Below are positions 1 through 61,735 of a stretch of 64,000 nt of DNA, one piece after another. This DNA comes from Charina bottae. Taxonomy: Eukaryota; Chordata; Lepidosauria; Squamata; Charinaidae. A program made the translations under genes and the position numbers. The DNA lies in the NCBI GenBank assembly GCA_023362775.1, contig JALMGJ010000011.1:23506001-23570000 (forward strand). The letters run 5' to 3'. Every line of letters begins with the position of its first letter. The first letter of the stretch is position 1. A model generated the notes under the pieces. It ran no database searches, was not told where the DNA came from, and saw only the letters and a program-made list of their open reading frames with translations.

Positions 1-661
1 TGTTCCTGTTCTGAAGTCTTCAGAGTAACCCAAATTTTGTCCCCAAAATTTGATGGCATTACTTCATTTTATATTTTATATCCTTAAACCTCCCCAAATT
101 TGAAAAAAGGCCAGAGTTGGGAGGGGGGGACCCCTAATGACACTACCATGTTGTATCCTCTGGTTTCATTTATTTATTTACTTTAATTTATAAAATGAAA
201 TACGATCTCTGGAGGAACAAATTCCTTCCTTCCAGCATTAATGATGTTACGGGGCGATCAGGACTCCACTGGCTTCAGATGTCCACAGGGTGCAGTCAAA
301 AAAATCAAGATGGTGGCCGCGACAGGGTGATTGAAGTTTATGTGCGTTGGGCCACCAACTTGACTTTTTTGACCATACTCTGTGGACACCCTTGCTTCCA
401 AATATGCTCAGCCAGCCCTATTGTATTTAGGGACCTCCTTTTGAGTAGGACCTTAGCCTTCTGCCCTGGTCATGATCTGATTACCACCATCAAGAAGTTC
501 TAACTCACAGAGCTGCATCACAGTTTAAGTGTCAATGGAGTTAAGCCTCACATTGGGGGCAGAAATGAAAAGCAAACAAACCCGAGAAAACATGGTCTTC
601 TGGATGCATATTAAGATTCCCACCCCTATCTTCTCATGGGGGCTTTGCTGACTTATCTCAC
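1..661. other. Protease last intron (partial)
   Basis: Continuation of the protease gene beyond exon 8. Apart from one MITE at 279-392 I see only unannotated AT-rich intronic sequence, and no last exon. Confidence 0.6.
279..392. repeat. Short inverted-repeat MITE, family 'gtccacaggg' (copy 1)
   Basis: Ends are inverted repeats of each other: GTCCACAGGGTGCAGTCAAA at the left and the complement of TTTTGACCATACTCTGTGGAC at the right, with TCAAGATGG inside. Related copies lie at 9129-9321, 10085-10195, 47011-47096 and 50588-50734, all in introns of the two genes. No coding capacity. Confidence 0.7.
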
Positions 662-28709
<28,048 letters not shown>

Positions 28710-28804
28710 CTTCCGCCGGTTCAGTCCTTCTGCAATTTCCAGCAGGAATTCTTTCCGTGTGTCCTGGCTTCACCCAGATTACTTGTCTCGGGGATGGAGA
28801 AGAT

Positions 28805-28815
28805 GTATATTTGCA
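28805..28815 (-). promoter_or_regulatory. Possible TATA-like element of the protease gene
   Basis: On the minus strand AAATATACATC lies about 100 bases upstream of the protease ATG, a distance that would suit a TATA box with a short 5' UTR. It is the only AT-rich motif of this kind in the local, otherwise mixed sequence. No transcript data support it. Confidence 0.25.
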
Positions 28816-29777
28816 CTGGCTGGGGAGTAGCATATTGCCTCGCCCATAGGACCCAGGAATGTGGGTTGTAAATCCTGACTGGTTAGCACTGCAAGGGTTT
28901 ACCGCCTCTGTTCCATGTAATTATTGGGGTTCATATTCCAATGGCTAAGAGCACCTGGGGAAAAAGTGCTCTGCCGCTCAGATTAATGAGCAGTGAACTT
29001 TGACAGCCCTGAATCTCATTGGTTGTCAGGTGAGCTCAGTCAGAAGTGGATCCCCTTGATGTTTGGCTAGGACTTGTTGGGTTCTGTGTTTGTGGTGTGC
29101 AAAACCGTAGGGTTCAGAAACAAAATGATTTATCTTGAAGCCCTTAAACAAGTAGAGCGATAGTGGGTGTGGCAATATCTCTCTTGTCATCAAGGGAGAG
29201 AGAGAGAGAGATTAAGTTGACAGCACAAAATATTATCCGAGTCAGTGGAGAAGAGCTGGGAGATCCCCCTCTTTCTTCTGTTGTCCTAGATGTTGCAAAC
29301 CTTTTGTTCAGGTCAGAACAGGAACGGCATTTCATTAAAATGCAGTTATTGCAATGACTCCCCGTGCGTTTATTATTTTATCTCAATCTGACATCAAAAA
29401 TATGTATTTAGTGGCCACGAAGGGCTTGAGGAAACACTCAAGGCTTTTGGAGACAACTCATTGTGAACGTCTCCCCTATGAGACCAGGACTGAGACAGCT
29501 GCAGCTGCTGGTTTTGTTAGGCAGAGCGAAACAGGCAACCCGAAAGGACTCAAAATGACTCCCTTTTTCACTTTTTTGAATTAGAGTCTCTCTTGAACTG
29601 AAAAACTAGGCAGGCCAGTAAGATATTAGCATTTGTTTTGCCTGAATGCCCCTATCCTCTTCTGTAATAGTATCTCTCCTAGCTCCAGGGCCTATGATCT
29701 CAGAGAAATGATTAGTGCACATGTTTCCTGGGGGCGTTTTCATACTGCCATGTTTCTGCTCTCAAGTCCCTCAGAAG
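28816..29777. other. Upstream flank of the protease gene
   Basis: Putative 5' regulatory region with a (GA)n at 29200-29212. No CpG island and no coding sequence recognised. Confidence 0.4.
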
Positions 29778-30686
29778 TAGGCTGACCATACTGTATTTCC
29801 TTGAGACAAAAATGGGACATTGGGATGGCAAAAATGGGACGGGGTTAAACTTACGTAATATTCCGTATTCATGAAAAAGTAAGACGATAAAAAAAGTTTT
29901 AAAGAGTTTTTAAGATCCATTTAACAGATTACTGTATATATAATAATATTTTTGTTTTCATTAAAATGAAAAAGTTTTATTACATGAACATATTGAGCTA
30001 ACAATTATTCTTCAGTGACAGAACTCATACAAAAATTTAGGTAGACATAGAGGGGGACTGTATTTGACAGGAGGCGAATGGTTTTCCCACAGCTCATGGG
30101 CTTTGTAACATCACGGATCGCAGGAAGGAGGGGAGGGGGGAGAGAAGAGAGGCAGGGAAGGGAGGATTCAAAAACTCCACGCCCGGTGAGGCTTCTCTTC
30201 CTTCTGCCTTCCCTCCTCCTCCTCCTGCTTTTTTTTCTCCCTCTTTCTTTCTCTCCCACAATCCCAAACAAAAGACTCTCTCTTGCCGAGCTGGAGAAAT
30301 AATCAGTTTCACTCTTGAAAAAAAGGGGCGGGATCACATCCTGAACGCATGTTAATAAAACAAACAGAGAGCAGAGAGCGACCAGCTAAGAGAAGAGCAG
30401 AGGCAGTGGCAAAGATCTCTCTCCCCGTCTCTCTCTGTCTCCCTCTATCTCTCTTTCCGCCTTCCTTGCCCCTCTCTAGTCTCACCCGACATCAGGCACC
30501 TCAATCAAGCAGTTTTTAAATGATAATTGCATCTTGGCTGAATCAATCTTGCCATACCTGACATTTTGCTAATTTTTTTTAAAAAAAACGGGACAAAATT
30601 GACATTTATATTAAAACAACGGGACGGTCGGGAAATGTGAAAAAAACAGTGCTGTCCCGTTTAAAACGGTACGTATGGTCAGCCTA
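29778..30686. mobile_element. Non-autonomous hAT-like element, 909 bp
   Basis: Terminal inverted repeats TAGGCTGACCATAC / GTATGGTCAGCCTA, with a perfect 8-bp duplication CTCAGAAG (29770-29777, 30687-30694). The subterminal regions have mirrored GGGAC motifs. No transposase ORF. It sits between the two genes. Confidence 0.85.
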
Positions 30687-30994
30687 CTCAGAAGTGGTTT
30701 GAAGCCAATCCCTGGTGGTCTCTTATTGCTGGTGATGTCAAAACACCCACATCAGTTTCCAACTGATCAAGAAGGGAATGCAAAGAACATAACAGTCGAT
30801 AGTCCTCCCCCAGGTTACATTTCTAGTTTATGTTATGTGCATATGTACTGGCAATACATAAATAAATAAAATTGAGAGGTTTCTATGAGGGAGAGCTACA
30901 AGGAGACATCCAGGCATTATCCCTCTGTTGCTCTGAAAACACCTGTGAATTAATAGCATCTCAGTGTGATGCTCTAACAGCGGAACCTCTATGG

Positions 30995-31263
30995 CAGGGC
31001 TTTCCAAAGTTTTCCCGCGGCGACACACCAACCGCCGTTGGTGTGTCGCCGCAGGAAAACCCAGAAGTGCTGCCGTTGCGGCAGCGCGCAAAAACCCGGA
31101 AGCGCTGCTGCCGCTTTCAGTTTTTTGCGCGCCGCCGTTGGTGTGTCGCCGCGGGAAAACCCGGAAGCGCTGATGATGATCAGCGCTTCCGGGTTGTGTG
31201 GTAACACACCAGACTGTGTGTGGCGACACACTTTTGTGTCGCGACACAGTTTGGAAAGCTCTG
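30995..31263. repeat. hAT MITE family H1, copy 5
   Basis: CAGGGCTTTCCAAAGTTTTC to GACACAGTTTGGAAAGCTCTG; duplication CTCTATGG on both sides (30987-30994, 31264-31271). Interior: AAAACCCGGAAGCGCTG units and TGGTGTGTCGCCGC. Confidence 0.9.
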
Positions 31264-31619
31264 CTCTATGGGGAAGGAGGGGAGGTTCTTTTGAACCCAA
31301 GATCTGAGAGGTGGATTGAGTTGAGGGCTCCTGCCAATGGGCCAGTGGCTGCCCGAAAGCTCTGTGGAGCAGCACTCACCACAAAAGAAAAAAAAATCGA
31401 TCACCACCTGTGCTTTTCAAACGCATCATAGCTGAGCTGGAACTAAATCAGCCCAGCTGCTGAACCCAGGGAAGGTGAGATTGTTCAGGTCAGGAGCTGA
31501 TGCTGGAGCAGGGCAAAGACCTTGTCTGTAAATGCCCCAGTTCATCCTGGGAAGTTAAGTTAGCCCAGCTCATGGAAAATCTTAGGGTGTTATGAAGGAA
31601 TGGTAGTTTTTTCCCAACT

Positions 31620-31977
31620 TCAGGGAAAAATGGGTTTCTGTTGCTGTGCCTACCCTGTGGAACAGCATTCCCCTGGAGATCTGGATGGCCCAGCCCTGTT
31701 GGACTTTTGCAAAACGTTGAAGACCTGAAGGTTCCCACACGCATTTGGGCTGGGAGGTTAAGGAAGCCCCACTGGCTGGTTGTTTAGTCATTGTTTCAGT
31801 GTTCATCCTAGAGTTATTATTTATTGATTTACAGTATTTTACCCCAGGCATGTGGCATGTTATAGCTCCTATTATGATTCTTGTACATTGTTTTATTGCA
31901 TATATTGTACATTATTTCTTGGTTTTTTTCTGGTTTTAACTTTTGTATGCCATCTAGAGTCACCTCAGGGGGATGGA

Positions 31978-32011
<34 letters not shown>
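31620..32011 (+). mobile_element. LINE 3' end with (ATC)n tail
   Basis: Decayed C-terminal RT peptide (LWNSIPLEIW...) of the CR1/L2-like type (consensus LWNxLPxEIR), a T-rich 3' UTR and CATCTAGAGTCACCTCAGGG, ending in a (CAT)n microsatellite at 31978-32011. Confidence 0.6.
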
Positions 32012-32189
32012 TGCCACCTGACTCCCAGCAACTCTGGACAGTTTAGAAATTGTTAAAAACATTTAAAAGCAAGGAAACGATGCCCCTCCCCAAAGAAAAG
32101 ATGGAAAAAGTTACAAAACTGAAAGAAAAAGCAACTTGCACAATCTAAAGGGGGCTTCAATCACCCATGCCAAAGACCTGGGCAAATGT

Positions 32190-32346
32190 TAAAATAAAAT
32201 AAAATAATAAATAAAATAAAATAAAATAAAATAAAATAAAATAATAAAATAAAATAAAATAAAATAAAATAAAATAATAAAATAAAATAAAATAAAATAA
32301 AATAAAATAAAATAAAATAAAATAAAATAAAATAAAATAAAATAAA
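32190..32346. repeat. (AAAAT)n/(AATAA) microsatellite
   Basis: About 155 bases of TAAAA units with single interruptions (TAATAAAATAA). Confidence 0.95.
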
Positions 32347-32419
32347 TGAATCCACCAAATAAGCTCAACCCATAAATTACAACAGGAACACACTGTAGAG
32401 TATCTACTTCTATATGTTC

Positions 32420-32656
32420 AGTGACCATATTTTCTTGGAAAAAATAAAGGGCAAACATGGAAAAGGGGCAAATCTGAAAGAGGTTCATAAGGATAAAAAA
32501 AATTAATTGTTGATGTTTATAACTTTGCTTAACAAAGGAAAATCCAAGAGCCAAAACAAGAAAATAAATAATTAAATTAACTAAATCTAAAGGAGAACTT
32601 TCTGGAATAAAGGACCGTCCTTTATAATAAAGGACATATGGTCACTGTACCTGTAT
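32420..32656. repeat. hAT-like MITE (CAGTGACCATAT termini)
   Basis: CAGTGACCATATTTTCTTGG at the left and CATATGGTCACTG at the right are inverted. The target duplication is not clear. AAAGGGCAAACATGG and AAAGGACCGTCC-like subterminal repeats. Confidence 0.55.
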
Positions 32657-32935
32657 GTCCAACCTTTCTGGATTTTGGATACAACAGAGGATTTTTCAGA
32701 CTTGGCAAAGCTGGAATACAGTAATTTAACTCGGTTTTCATTTAAATACAAATAAACAAACACAGTTAATGGGATTATTCCCATGTGTTTAATTCCTCCC
32801 CTCCCCCCATCATATTATTATTTGGCAGAATCTTTGAGAGAAGCTCCAGGACTGACACCTAAGGATCTGGGAGAACCGTAGGTGGTTTATGTTTCTGTTA
32901 CGATTTTCTGCAGGGAGATTGTCTAGAATCTAGAC

Positions 32936-33243
32936 CAGAGCTTTCCAAACTTTTCATATTGGTGACACACTTTTTAGACATGCATCATTTCGTGACACAC
33001 TCTTACAGCAGGGCACAAGGCAGGCACTAGGACCTGCGCGGAATCACAGCAGGTTTGGAGGCGGCAAGGCACAAGGCAGGCGCTAGGACCTGCACGGAAT
33101 CACAGCAGGTTTGGAGGCAACAAGGCAGGCACTAGGACCTGCGCAGAATCCTGGCAGGGCTTGGAGGCAGCAGCAGCCGCGACACACCCAGACACTGCAG
33201 CCGACACACTAATGTGTCCCGACACACAGTTTGGAAAGCTCTG
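32936..33243. repeat. hAT MITE family H1, variant interior, copy 6
   Basis: CAGAGCTTTCCAAACTTTTC to TTTGGAAAGCTCTG; perfect duplication ATCTAGAC (32928-32935, 33244-33251). Three GGACCTGCGCGGAATC-type units. Confidence 0.9.
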
Positions 33244-33520
33244 ATCTAGACTCTAGATGTTTCCTGGGGTAGAGAAATGCATTGCAACACCTTTTTTAAA
33301 GTTTAAAGAGAGGTATATTGAATCTGAAGTGGGCAAATCAAATGGCAGCTGACTATGAGGTGAAGCTCAGCGGAGACATGTTCTCCTTTGAGCCTAGCTC
33401 AAATCTGGTGACTCCATGTCCATGCAGTTTTCTTACAATACAGAAGTGCTTTGCCATTACCTTCTTCATGTTTTTTCAATGTTCAGTCTCTAGTCTATAG
33501 CCCTGGGATTTCTTGATAGT

Positions 33521-33567
33521 TTTCTGTCCAAGTTCTAACCAGCTTTAACCCCATCTAGCTTTTGGAG
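33521..33567 (-). repeat. 5S rRNA-like SINE head, copy 3
   Basis: The minus strand has AAAAGCTAGATGGGGTTAAA and GGTTAGAACTTGGACAG, a diverged 5S-like segment. A SINE-body motif (GGTAATGGCAAAGCACTTC) follows on the minus strand. Confidence 0.5.
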
Positions 33568-33930
33568 ATCAACCATGTTGGCTAGGGGCTGTCATGCCTT
33601 ACATATTGTATCTTATTACAGCTGCTGGATTGTTATCAATTAAAATGACAACAGACACCTTGAGAAAAGGGAGAATAAGATGCTGGAAGCAAGGTCACAT
33701 GTAGACCAACTTCTGAGATTTCATCAGGCCCACATATTTTTAAGGTTAACTTTGCGGTCATAAAGACTAGGAGCTTAGAAACAAAAAGAACATTAAAACT
33801 GGCCACCATGCTTATTTATTTATTTTCCAAAATCCACAGATGCTAAAATATCTACTTAAAAAAACAACAACAGATGTTCACAAATTCATCTTATTTGTCT
33901 CAGCCTTGTTTTCACACTTTGATGGATGGA

Positions 33931-34147
33931 CTGTGTCTTGAATCATGTCAACTGGATTTCTATTTTTTCAGTAGAAACGTTTCACTCCTTATCCAAGGAG
34001 CTTCTTCAGTCTGAGTAAGTTTTACTCAGACTGAAGAAGCTCCTTGGATAAGGAGTGAAACGTTTCTACTGAAAAAATAGAAATCCAGTTGACATGATTC
34101 AAGACACAGACTGTTCTACCTGGATGACTGAGAACCTTCATCGACAT
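33931..34147. repeat. Penelope-like fold-back with perfect 88-bp arms
   Basis: Left arm 33931-34018 is the exact reverse complement of 34022-34109, with a 3-base loop, followed by a one-sided 38-base extension. The duplication TTTGATGGATGGA flanks it (33918-33930, 34148-34160). The right arm carries CTGAAGA, GCTCCTT/AAGGAGT and GAAAC (34031-34061). Confidence 0.85.
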
Positions 34148-35115
34148 TTTGATGGATGGAGTACACTTCAATAGGTGGAGTGCAGTTGCCTCTCTAAAGT
34201 TTTTCTTCCCCAAAAATCAATCATCCAGGGATGTGTTGAAACAACGGTGTGGTTGGGGCCTACAAACTTCCCATACTTCACTAACTTGCCGTGTGTGGGC
34301 AATTTTCAAATGTACATCCATCTCACGTGTGGCAGATCTTTGGATTTAAGATATGACTAAAGAGAATTTGTGGGAGTGTGAGACATCTTTCTTGTTGTGC
34401 TTCTTGTGAACTTTGACCAGCCCTTCAGGGCAGGGTGCTTTCAGCCTCTGTGGTGCACAAAGGAGAGCTTAAAGGCACCATGAATTGTTTGTTTGTGTGT
34501 CAGAGACAAGGGAAGAAAGGGTGAACAACTACGTAAGCACACAGAGCTGTAAATCAGACCGGATGTGCTGTATGTGTCCAGTTGATGTATGTACGTGAGT
34601 GAGTGAGTGTGTGTGGTTACAAGTGCATACGTGGAGGAATTTGTTTGGGGGATACATCTTTACACATCTGTTGTTTCTGGGTCTTTAATATTCAGGGCTA
34701 TGCACCAATTTGTGCCACCTTCAAAAAGACAAAAAGCTACCTTTCTGTGAATACATTATGTAAATGGAGCTTTGGAGGTCTTGTTTTACATTCATTTATT
34801 CTACAACTAAAGGGAGGGGCAAAAAGCTGGGCAGAATGCAGAAGCCAGAACTACCCATGTCAGGTTCCATGTGGCCCCACCCACCAACCCACTGCAGCTT
34901 CTGAGATTTCACCAGCATTTCCCACACAGTTTTCAGGATGAACTTTGCACCTGCATAGACTGGAAACTTGCATGACTATCAAAATGCAGCTGAATCTCTG
35001 AAGGAACTGAATTTTGCATCGTTCTGTATTGGATAATGTGATCTCAGAAATGCAAACTATACCTAGACGTAATTTTATTGACCGGGTAAAGTCCCCCTGG
35101 TTTTGCCCATTCTAT
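34148..35115. other. PACSIN3 3' UTR and downstream region
   Basis: Sequence after the PACSIN3 stop; the part from 35115 down to about 34790 is likely 3' UTR. No other gene recognised. Confidence 0.5.
34795..34800 (-). terminator. Candidate PACSIN3 poly(A) signal
   Basis: AATAAA on the minus strand about 315 bases after the PACSIN3 stop. A second AATAAA at 35079-35074 is only about 40 bases after the stop and would give a very short 3' UTR. The sequence does not decide between them. Confidence 0.4.
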
Positions 35116-57282
<22,167 letters not shown>

Positions 57283-57378
57283 GGTGTCACCTGTTTAGAG
57301 GGAGCAGGTCTCATAGTGCATCCAAAAGTATCAAATAAAGGACTCTTTTTCAAGGATTGTTTTGAAATCATATTCCAG

Positions 57379-57935
57379 AAATTTTCATAGTTATTTTTAT
57401 ACAAATCTAAGTTGTTATCTGTTAGTTGTATTCCTAAATATTTTAATTTTCTGACATTTTGAAATCCTGTTATTTGTTCTAATTGACTTTTTTCTTCTTT
57501 TGTCATATTTAAATTTATCATTTTGGTTTTCTGTATATTAATTTTAAATCCTGATAAATCGCCATATTCTTGTAATTTTAAAATTAATTTTTCTATTGTA
57601 TTTCTTGGGTTTTGTATTGTTATTACTAGATCATCTGCGAACGCCTTTAGTTTATGATTATCCTGTTTTACCTTGATCCCTTCTATATTTTGATCTTTCC
57701 TGATTTCATCCAGTAATACTTCTAGAACCAATATGAATAATAATGGTGAAATGGGACAGCCTTGCCTTGTGCCTTTTGTTATTGTACATTCTTGGGTTTC
57801 TTCTTCGTTTACCATTATTCTTGCTTTTTGAGTTTTATATATTGCTCTTATTGCTTTTATAAATTTTTCCCCAAAGTTTCTATTTTCTAGTATTTTAAAC
57901 ATAAATTGAACAATGGGCAAATCTACAGTTATCAT
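57379..57935 (-). pseudogene. L1 ORF2 reverse transcriptase segment (inverted part)
   Basis: About 185 codons without a stop: VDLPIVQFMFKI, TKGTRQGCPISPLLFIL, KLKAFADDLVI (the catalytic ADD) and LKYLGIQLTDNNLD. It lacks the fingers N-terminal to this region and ends at the target-site duplication. Not a functional gene. Confidence 0.9.
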
Positions 57936-57961
57936 TACTGGGGAGAATTGCTACAATAAAA

Positions 57962-59281
57962 ATGAATATACTACCAAGATTTTTGTATTTGTTCCAAACA
58001 ATCCCGATTATGATTAAAAACCAAGTTTTTATAAAATGGCAAAAAGAAATATCCAAATTTATATGGCAAAAGAAAAAACCTAGAATAAAATTAAAATATT
58101 TACAAGACACAAAAGATAGAGGGGGATTAGCAATGCCAGACCTTAAATTATATTATGAAACATGTGGCCTAATATGGATTAAAGATTGGATAAAACTAGA
58201 AAATGAAAAATTACTGAATTTAGAAGGACATGACAATAGATATGGTTGGCACGGTTACATGTGGTATAATAAAAGCAAAATACATAAGGCATTTAATAAC
58301 CACATAATAAGAAAATCCTTGCTAAATATTTGGAACAAATACAAAAAAACACTATTACCAAATCTTCCACTATGGGTGTCAACCCAAGAGGCATGTACCA
58401 GATTAGGGAGTCAAGATAAAAAAGAATATATAAGATATAAAAATTTGTTAAAATTTGAAGGAAATACTCAGAAACTTAAAACAAGGGAAGAACTAGAAAA
58501 TGAAAATATAATATGTCATTGGTTTACATATTTCCAATTAAAAGAGCAATATAAAATAGACGAAAAAAATTATCAATTTACAAAAATAGAAAATAATTGG
58601 GATAATATATTAAAAAAAGAGGAAGAACATTTAATCTCTAAAATCTATAAAACATTACTGGAAATGAAAACCAAGGACATAAAAATTAAAAAATACATGA
58701 AAAAATGGGAGGAAAATTTAGGAATTGAAATTACATATGAAGATTGGCAAGAAATCTGGGTCAAAAATATAAAATTTACTTTAAGTAATGATTTAAGAGA
58801 AAACATATATAAAATGATTTTTAGATGGTACATGTCTCCTGAGGTATTATTTAAATCAAAAATGAGTAACTCTATTTTATGTTGGAAATGCAAAAAGAAA
58901 AGGGGTTCTTTCTACCATGTATGGTGGCTATGTGAAAAAGCAAAAAAATATTGGGTCAAAATACATAAATATGTATGTAAAATATTCGACAAAGAAATAA
59001 GAATGAGACCAGAATTATATTTATTGGGTAAAATTGAAGATAATATAAATAAAAAACAAAAGATTTTATTTCAGTATCTAAGTACAGCTGCAAGGATAAA
59101 ATACGCCCAATACTGGAAACAAGAAAATATTCCAACAAAAGAAGAATGGATTATAAAAGTAATGGATTTAATGCAATCAGACAAATTAACAAATTTAATA
59201 AAAGGAAAAGAAATGGGGAAGTATAATGAAACATGGGACCCCTTCATAAAATATATTCAAAAAGAATATAACATTAAATAG
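57962..59281 (+). pseudogene. L1 ORF2 C-terminal domain (direct part)
   Basis: 439 codons open: MNILPRFLYLFQTIPI, KFIWQKKKPRIKLKYL, DRGGLAMPDLKLYYE, ICHWFTYFQLKEQYK, ILCWKCKKKRGSFYHVWWLC (Cys-rich region) and a Lys-rich C-terminus with a stop at 59279. It lacks the endonuclease and most of the RT, so it cannot act alone. The frame is unbroken, unlike the 51-kb copy. Confidence 0.92.
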
Positions 59282-59287
59282 AGAACA

Positions 59288-59288
<1 letters not shown>

Positions 59289-59322
<34 letters not shown>

Positions 59323-59338
59323 TAATAACAATAATAAA
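59289..59338. repeat. (AAT)n microsatellite in L1 3' UTR
   Basis: AATAAT units with AAC variants directly after the ORF2 stop. Confidence 0.85.
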
Positions 59339-59553
59339 AAAAGTACAAATAAAGAAGGGCCGAAAAGAAGAAAAAAAACAGAGGTATAAGAAGAGAAAAC
59401 TGTAAATCGAGTATTTACAAGAAATTTTTTGTTTGTTTGTTGCTATGTGTTATATATGTTCATTGTTATGTATTATATGTTTGGTTTATGTTTTATGTTA
59501 AATGCAATAATAAAAAATATCTGGAAAAAAAAAAAAAAGAAATCATATTCCAG

Positions 59554-60670
59554 ATGCAATCATGAAGAACCTATTGTAATGGTATGTGGGAATGACCTTG
59601 GGAGACAGGAGGAAGAGCCACAGACTGAGCAACCGGCATGTAAAAGATATCTCGGCCCACCAAAGGAGAGGGGCGTGGGAAGCATTTCAGAAGGGACCCT
59701 CCCTGGTCTTCCGGAGAGTAAAAGGAAAAGAGGGAAGAAATACTTTCAGCCTTGCAAGATTCCGTTAATATAACGTTACAATAAAGATACAGTTAGTACT
59801 CATGGTTGTGCTTCTTGTCTGGACTACCTTGAGCCAACACCTACAGTACCTTTGGGTTATATACTGTAGATAACAGCATGTTCCATCTTTACTTTGTTCC
59901 CTTGTCCAGAGTTCTTTGGAAACCCTGGTCTTTTAAAAGATGTAGGGAGGGGATTTGCCCCCTGCATAAATTATAGATCTTTTTGATTTAAATATGAGCC
60001 AGTTAATGGGAGATATTGGGACCGAGAAGCAATGTCCATTTGGGGAGACCATAGCATCTAATCTACAGTACATGCAACATTGTCAAGTAGAACGTGATGA
60101 AAAAGACTCTTTTCCGCCTGAGTTCCAAAAGTCTCCCCCACCCCATAAACCAAAGCATCGGGTAAGACACTTAGACACATTTATAGAATACAATCTGATC
60201 TATTTTCCTTGGATGAGTTTGTACAAAAAACCCAAATAATATACTAACCAAGCTAAGACACACAAACAAAAAAGCCTAACCAAGATGAATGCTGCTTCTG
60301 CTAGGACTTTGCCTGGCCAGCCTAAGCGTGTTGTGTTAACACAGCTACATCCTCAGTTGATATAACACAACTTCCTGTCACTCAGGGTGGGCAATCTTTT
60401 TTTGGGGGGGGGTACTCTTAATTTTCTTGGAAGGGGAGGCCTCTGGAGATGAGGAGTTGATAGAAAGTGGAAGGTGCTTTGTTAAACACATTGAGGGTGG
60501 CACAGTTTTCTGACACTCCCCCCCCCAAGGGGATTTGATGGGAGTGGGGTTCTGTGCATTTAAAATTATGGTAAGTCTTTTTAGGGCTTCAACTACAGTT
60601 TTCATGTGCTTCCCTCTTCCAAAGGTGTTTAGTTCAAATGGTAGGAAGCCGCTGAGCTGGTTTTTACTAG
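59554..60670. other. Upstream of PACSIN3 coding region, mostly unassigned
   Basis: 59760-59825 shares GGTTGTGCTTCTTGTCTGGA with 37634-37655, together with an AATAAAGATACAG just before it, suggesting the end of an LTR-like repeat. No 5' UTR exon could be recognised. Confidence 0.4.
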
Positions 60671-60719
60671 ATCTGTGAGAAAGGACTCTAAGGCCGCAAA
60701 AAGAGGAAGGGAGGCGGCT

Positions 60720-61503
60720 GCAGATGACCCTTGGGTTGCCCTTTGCCCACCTTTGCTACAATCCTTTTACGGGACCATCTCTCCCCAGTGGTGTCTACCC
60801 ATCCTGTTAGATCTGACAGGAGAGTCATGCTCTGGGTCCCATCTGCAAGAGAGTATCATCTGTTGGGACCCAGGAGGAGAACTTTTTCTGCCATGGCGCC
60901 TGCCCTCTGGAACCTCATCCCAGAACTTAGATTTGCTCTGATTCTGCTGGCCTTTCGCAAGGGACTAAAACCCTGGTTTTGCCTTCGAGCCTGGGGCCCT
61001 GATAGCATGGGTGATCCCATGTCATGGCTTGTTTGAGTGTTTGTGAATCTCCTCGGCTGCTATTTTTATGTTATTTTTGTTGTTTTTAACTCTGGTTGCT
61101 TTCATTGTTTTTCATTCAGTTTTATTATGAGGTGCCCAGAGTCATATACGCAGCGGTCCCCAACCTTTCTGGCACCAGGGACCGGTCATGGAAGAAAATT
61201 TTTCCACGGAATTGGGGGGGGGGGGTGTTTTGCAGGTGGGAGCCAATCGTGCGCACCGGGGGGCGGGGTTTGCAGGCAGGAGCCAATCACGCACACTGGG
61301 GGGCAGGGTTTGCAGGCGGGAGCCAATCGCACGCGCCGGGGCGGGGTAATCGCACGCACCAGGGGGCGGGGTTTGAAGAAGGGAGCCCCGCGGCCCACTT
61401 CCTAACAGGCTGCGGCCCACTAGTGGGCCACGGCCCACAGGTTGGGGACCCCTGATATACAGTATATGAGATGGGCGGCCTATAAATTTACTAAATAAAT
61501 AAA
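60720..61503 (+). mobile_element. CR1/L2-like LINE 3' end interrupted by a hAT element
   Basis: HPVRSDRRVMLWVPSAREY and APALWNLIPELRFALILLAF are the same C-terminal block as at 56.3 kb. The 3' UTR is split at about 61150 and resumes at 61457 (GATGGGCGGCCTATAAATTT). Confidence 0.7.
61151..61456. repeat. hAT-like MITE (CAGCGGTCCCCAACC termini)
   Basis: CAGCGGTCCCCAACCTTTCT at the left, GGTTGGGGACCCCTG at the right, with ATATAC repeated at both flanks. The interior has about five GGGAGCCAATCGCACGC units of CpG-rich tandem repeat. Confidence 0.8.
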
Positions 61504-61735
61504 TCCCTCTGAAAGCAGAGGAAAACTGCAAGTATTTGCTCCTGAACGTTCAAAAGTGCCTTACACTGAGTTAGAGCAACTTTCTTCAATCTGGCAGCTC
61601 TAGATCTGATGGGAAGTCCCATCAGCTGAGAAAAGCTGAGGTTATTTTGGTCCAGGTTGCTTAGCTTGTCTCATGCGGAAAGACAGACCTTCCCCATAAG
61701 AGATGAGATAAATAAATCATAAAAACCCTCTATGT

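Larger units (their letters stand above)
57379..59538. mobile_element. L1 insertion with internal inversion (twin priming)
   Basis: 15-bp target duplication GAAATCATATTCCAG at 57364-57378 and 59539-59553, the right one preceded by a poly(A) run. 57379 to about 57935 is L1 ORF2 RT in minus orientation (TKGTRQGCPISPLL; FADDL). From about 57940 on, the L1 C-terminal domain and 3' end run in plus orientation. This is a single retrotransposition product, located about 80 bp from the acceptor of the first PACSIN3 coding exon. Long intact frames suggest it is recent. Confidence 0.93.

Noticed and set aside
32157..32554. Long Phe/Ile/Leu/Tyr frames that look like a membrane protein
   Set aside because: Translation of the (AAAAT)n microsatellite; no splice or coding context.
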